Shown here piece by piece: positions 52,572 through 53,543 of a stretch of 53,543 nucleotides of DNA. The stretch is from NCBI GenBank assembly GCA_045579055.1, contig JAZNLK010000172.1, forward strand, positions 1 through 53,543, written 5' to 3'. The DNA comes from SIG440 sp045579055. GTDB lineage: Bacteria; Bacillota; Clostridia; Monoglobales; Monoglobaceae. A program made the translations under genes and the position numbers. Numbering within the stretch: the stretch's first letter is position 1; each line of letters opens with the position of its first letter. The notes under the pieces were generated by a model, which worked only from the letters and a program-made list of their open reading frames with translations, ran no database searches and had not been told where the DNA came from.

Positions 52572-53543
52572 TCATTTTCTTTTTCTCAACACAAATCCGA
52601 AACACAGTACAACAAAGACAATAATCAAAGTCGGAAAGAACAGGTATCCAACCTCGCAATAAAAGGTCTGCGAATCCGAAAGTCTGACCGCTCCCGACAA
52701 AGTCCCCCGTTCAAGGGACTTGAGTTCGCTTTTTATTCTGCCTCTTCCGTCAATAAATGCTGACGCACCCACATTGGCACACCTGAGCATATCCCTTGAA
52801 GTCTCAATGCTGCGAAAAACACTGTGTGCCAAATGCTGATATGCGGCAGGGGAATCTTCCAGCCAGGCATCATTTGTTATTGTCACCAAAAGCTGTGCCC
52901 CATTTTGGACACTTTCCCTGGCACAGTAGGGAAATACGGATTCAAAACAGATAATACTACCCATGCGACCAAGCCCCGTTTCTACAATTGCCGCATCCGT
53001 ACCCACATCATAATCAGCAAAACCTACTGTAAAATCATTCAGAAAAGCACAGTATTTTTCAAAAAAACTTCTGTACGGAATCTTTTCTCCAAAAGGAACA
53101 AGAACCCTTTTGTACGCAGGCTTTGAAGCATTGTTGCCATCAACCACCAGTGCACCGTTAAAAAACTGCTCCTCTGTTCTGTAATTCACTCCCATATAAA
53201 TCGGAACATCAAGCTTCTGCGAAAGTTCCGAGAACATACCTTGCCACTTTCCACCTTCCGTAAGACTGACAGGAACCGCCGTCTCAGGCCAAACCAACAA
53301 ATCTGTTTCTTCCGAGACACTTTCAGCCGACAATCCCGAATAAAGGTCATAACAATACTCAACAGCACTTTTTCCTTCCCATTTTTCATCAACAAGAACA
53401 TTACCCTGAATGACAACCGCTGAAAGCTCTTCACCATTGTTCCCGGTACATAATCTGCAAATCCCAAACACAAAATTCACCAAAAACACCCCTGCAGCAC
53501 AAAAAACAAAAGTTCTTCGTTTGTCAGGAATCATAACAGCAAC
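52572..53543 (-). CDS. lnt: Apolipoprotein N-acyltransferase, C-terminal part (gene runs off the window)
   Basis: This membrane enzyme N-acylates lipoproteins. Only the C-terminal nitrilase-type domain is in the window, after one hydrophobic segment. Catalytic triad regions are DLLVWPETAVP (Glu), YKRVLVPFGEKIP (Lys) and GSIICFESVFP (Cys). VTITNDAWLEDSPAAYQHL and RSIETSRDMLRCANVGASA are also family motifs. A C-terminal transmembrane segment ends FVLRKRK. The frame remains open to the last base, and a full Lnt has more N-terminal membrane segments, so the start is outside. Lnt is commoner in Gram-negative bacteria but is known in some Clostridia. Confidence 0.9.
   Translation of the reverse strand, partial: VAVMIPDKRRTFVFCAAGVFLVNFVFGICRLCTGNNGEELSAVVIQGNVLVDEKWEGKSAVEYCYDLYSGLSAESVSEETDLLVWPETAVPVSLTEGGKWQGMFSELSQKLDVPIYMGVNYRTEEQFFNGALVVDGNNASKPAYKRVLVPFGEKIPYRSFFEKYCAFLNDFTVGFADYDVGTDAAIVETGLGRMGSIICFESVFPYCARESVQNGAQLLVTITNDAWLEDSPAAYQHLAHSVFRSIETSRDMLRCANVGASAFIDGRGRIKSELKSLERGTLSGAVRLSDSQTFYCEVGYLFFPTLIIVFVVLCFGFVLRKRK

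Overview
The window looks like a chromosomal piece of an uncultured, spore-forming, low-GC Gram-positive bacterium of the class Clostridia, probably from a gut or other glycan-rich habitat. The grounds are a zinc-ribbon type rpmB next to a tiny spoVM-like gene, strong sigma-A promoters (TTGACA/TATAAT), AAGGAGG ribosome binding sites, several S-layer-homology (SLH) proteins, and many carbohydrate genes. No phage, IS or CRISPR genes were seen. Both ends cut through genes: a GH29 alpha-L-fucosidase on the left and an apolipoprotein N-acyltransferase on the right.

Layout. 1-1.34 kb: 3' part of an alpha-L-fucosidase, a terminator and one copy of a 160-bp structured repeat. 1.34-8.75 kb (minus strand): a cobalamin-riboswitch operon encoding an SLH-anchored beta-propeller protein with a transcobalamin-like N-terminus, a DUF4430 (transcobalamin-like) lipoprotein, an EcfT subunit, and one polypeptide that fuses two ECF ATPases to an S component. 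I read it as a corrinoid capture and import system. 8.8-13 kb: tRNA-Leu(CAA), a GH4 alpha-galactosidase-like enzyme, two AraC regulators and an unknown protein. 13-16.5 kb: nagB, a ROK-like protein and a Gfo/Idh/MocA oxidoreductase in one operon. 16.6-17.3 kb: rpmB, spoVM and a small membrane protein, then the second 160-bp repeat. 17.5-21.4 kb: a CUT1 sugar ABC importer (two permeases and a lipoprotein) without an ATPase.

21.7-46.1 kb (minus strand) is the most unusual part. Seven secreted proteins lie in a row: two small proteins (358 and 340 aa) made of one LamG-like module and a tail domain, two SLH proteins (791 and 911 aa), and three giant paralogues (1460, 1988 and 2000 aa). The giants carry LamG-like and Ig-like modules, an Asp-box sialidase-like propeller and a copper-amine-oxidase-N-like domain. 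One ~205-210-residue LamG-like module is nested inside different host domains in the two largest giants and is nearly stand-alone in the two small proteins, so modules appear to have moved within the locus. 46.5-53.5 kb: a YesL/DUF624 membrane protein, GH36 alpha-galactosidase, a glycerophosphodiester phosphodiesterase, a fusion of mannose-6-phosphate isomerase with a ROK sugar kinase, and the Lnt fragment.

Together the genes suggest surface capture and trimming of complex glycans containing fucose, galactose, amino sugar and perhaps sialic-acid-like residues, with import by the CUT1 system and funnelling into glycolysis by NagB, ROK kinases and ManA. Two families of short structured intergenic repeats, each in two equal-length copies (160 bp and 135 bp), sit at gene 3' ends. 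All functions are inferred from sequence patterns read by eye; no database search was run.
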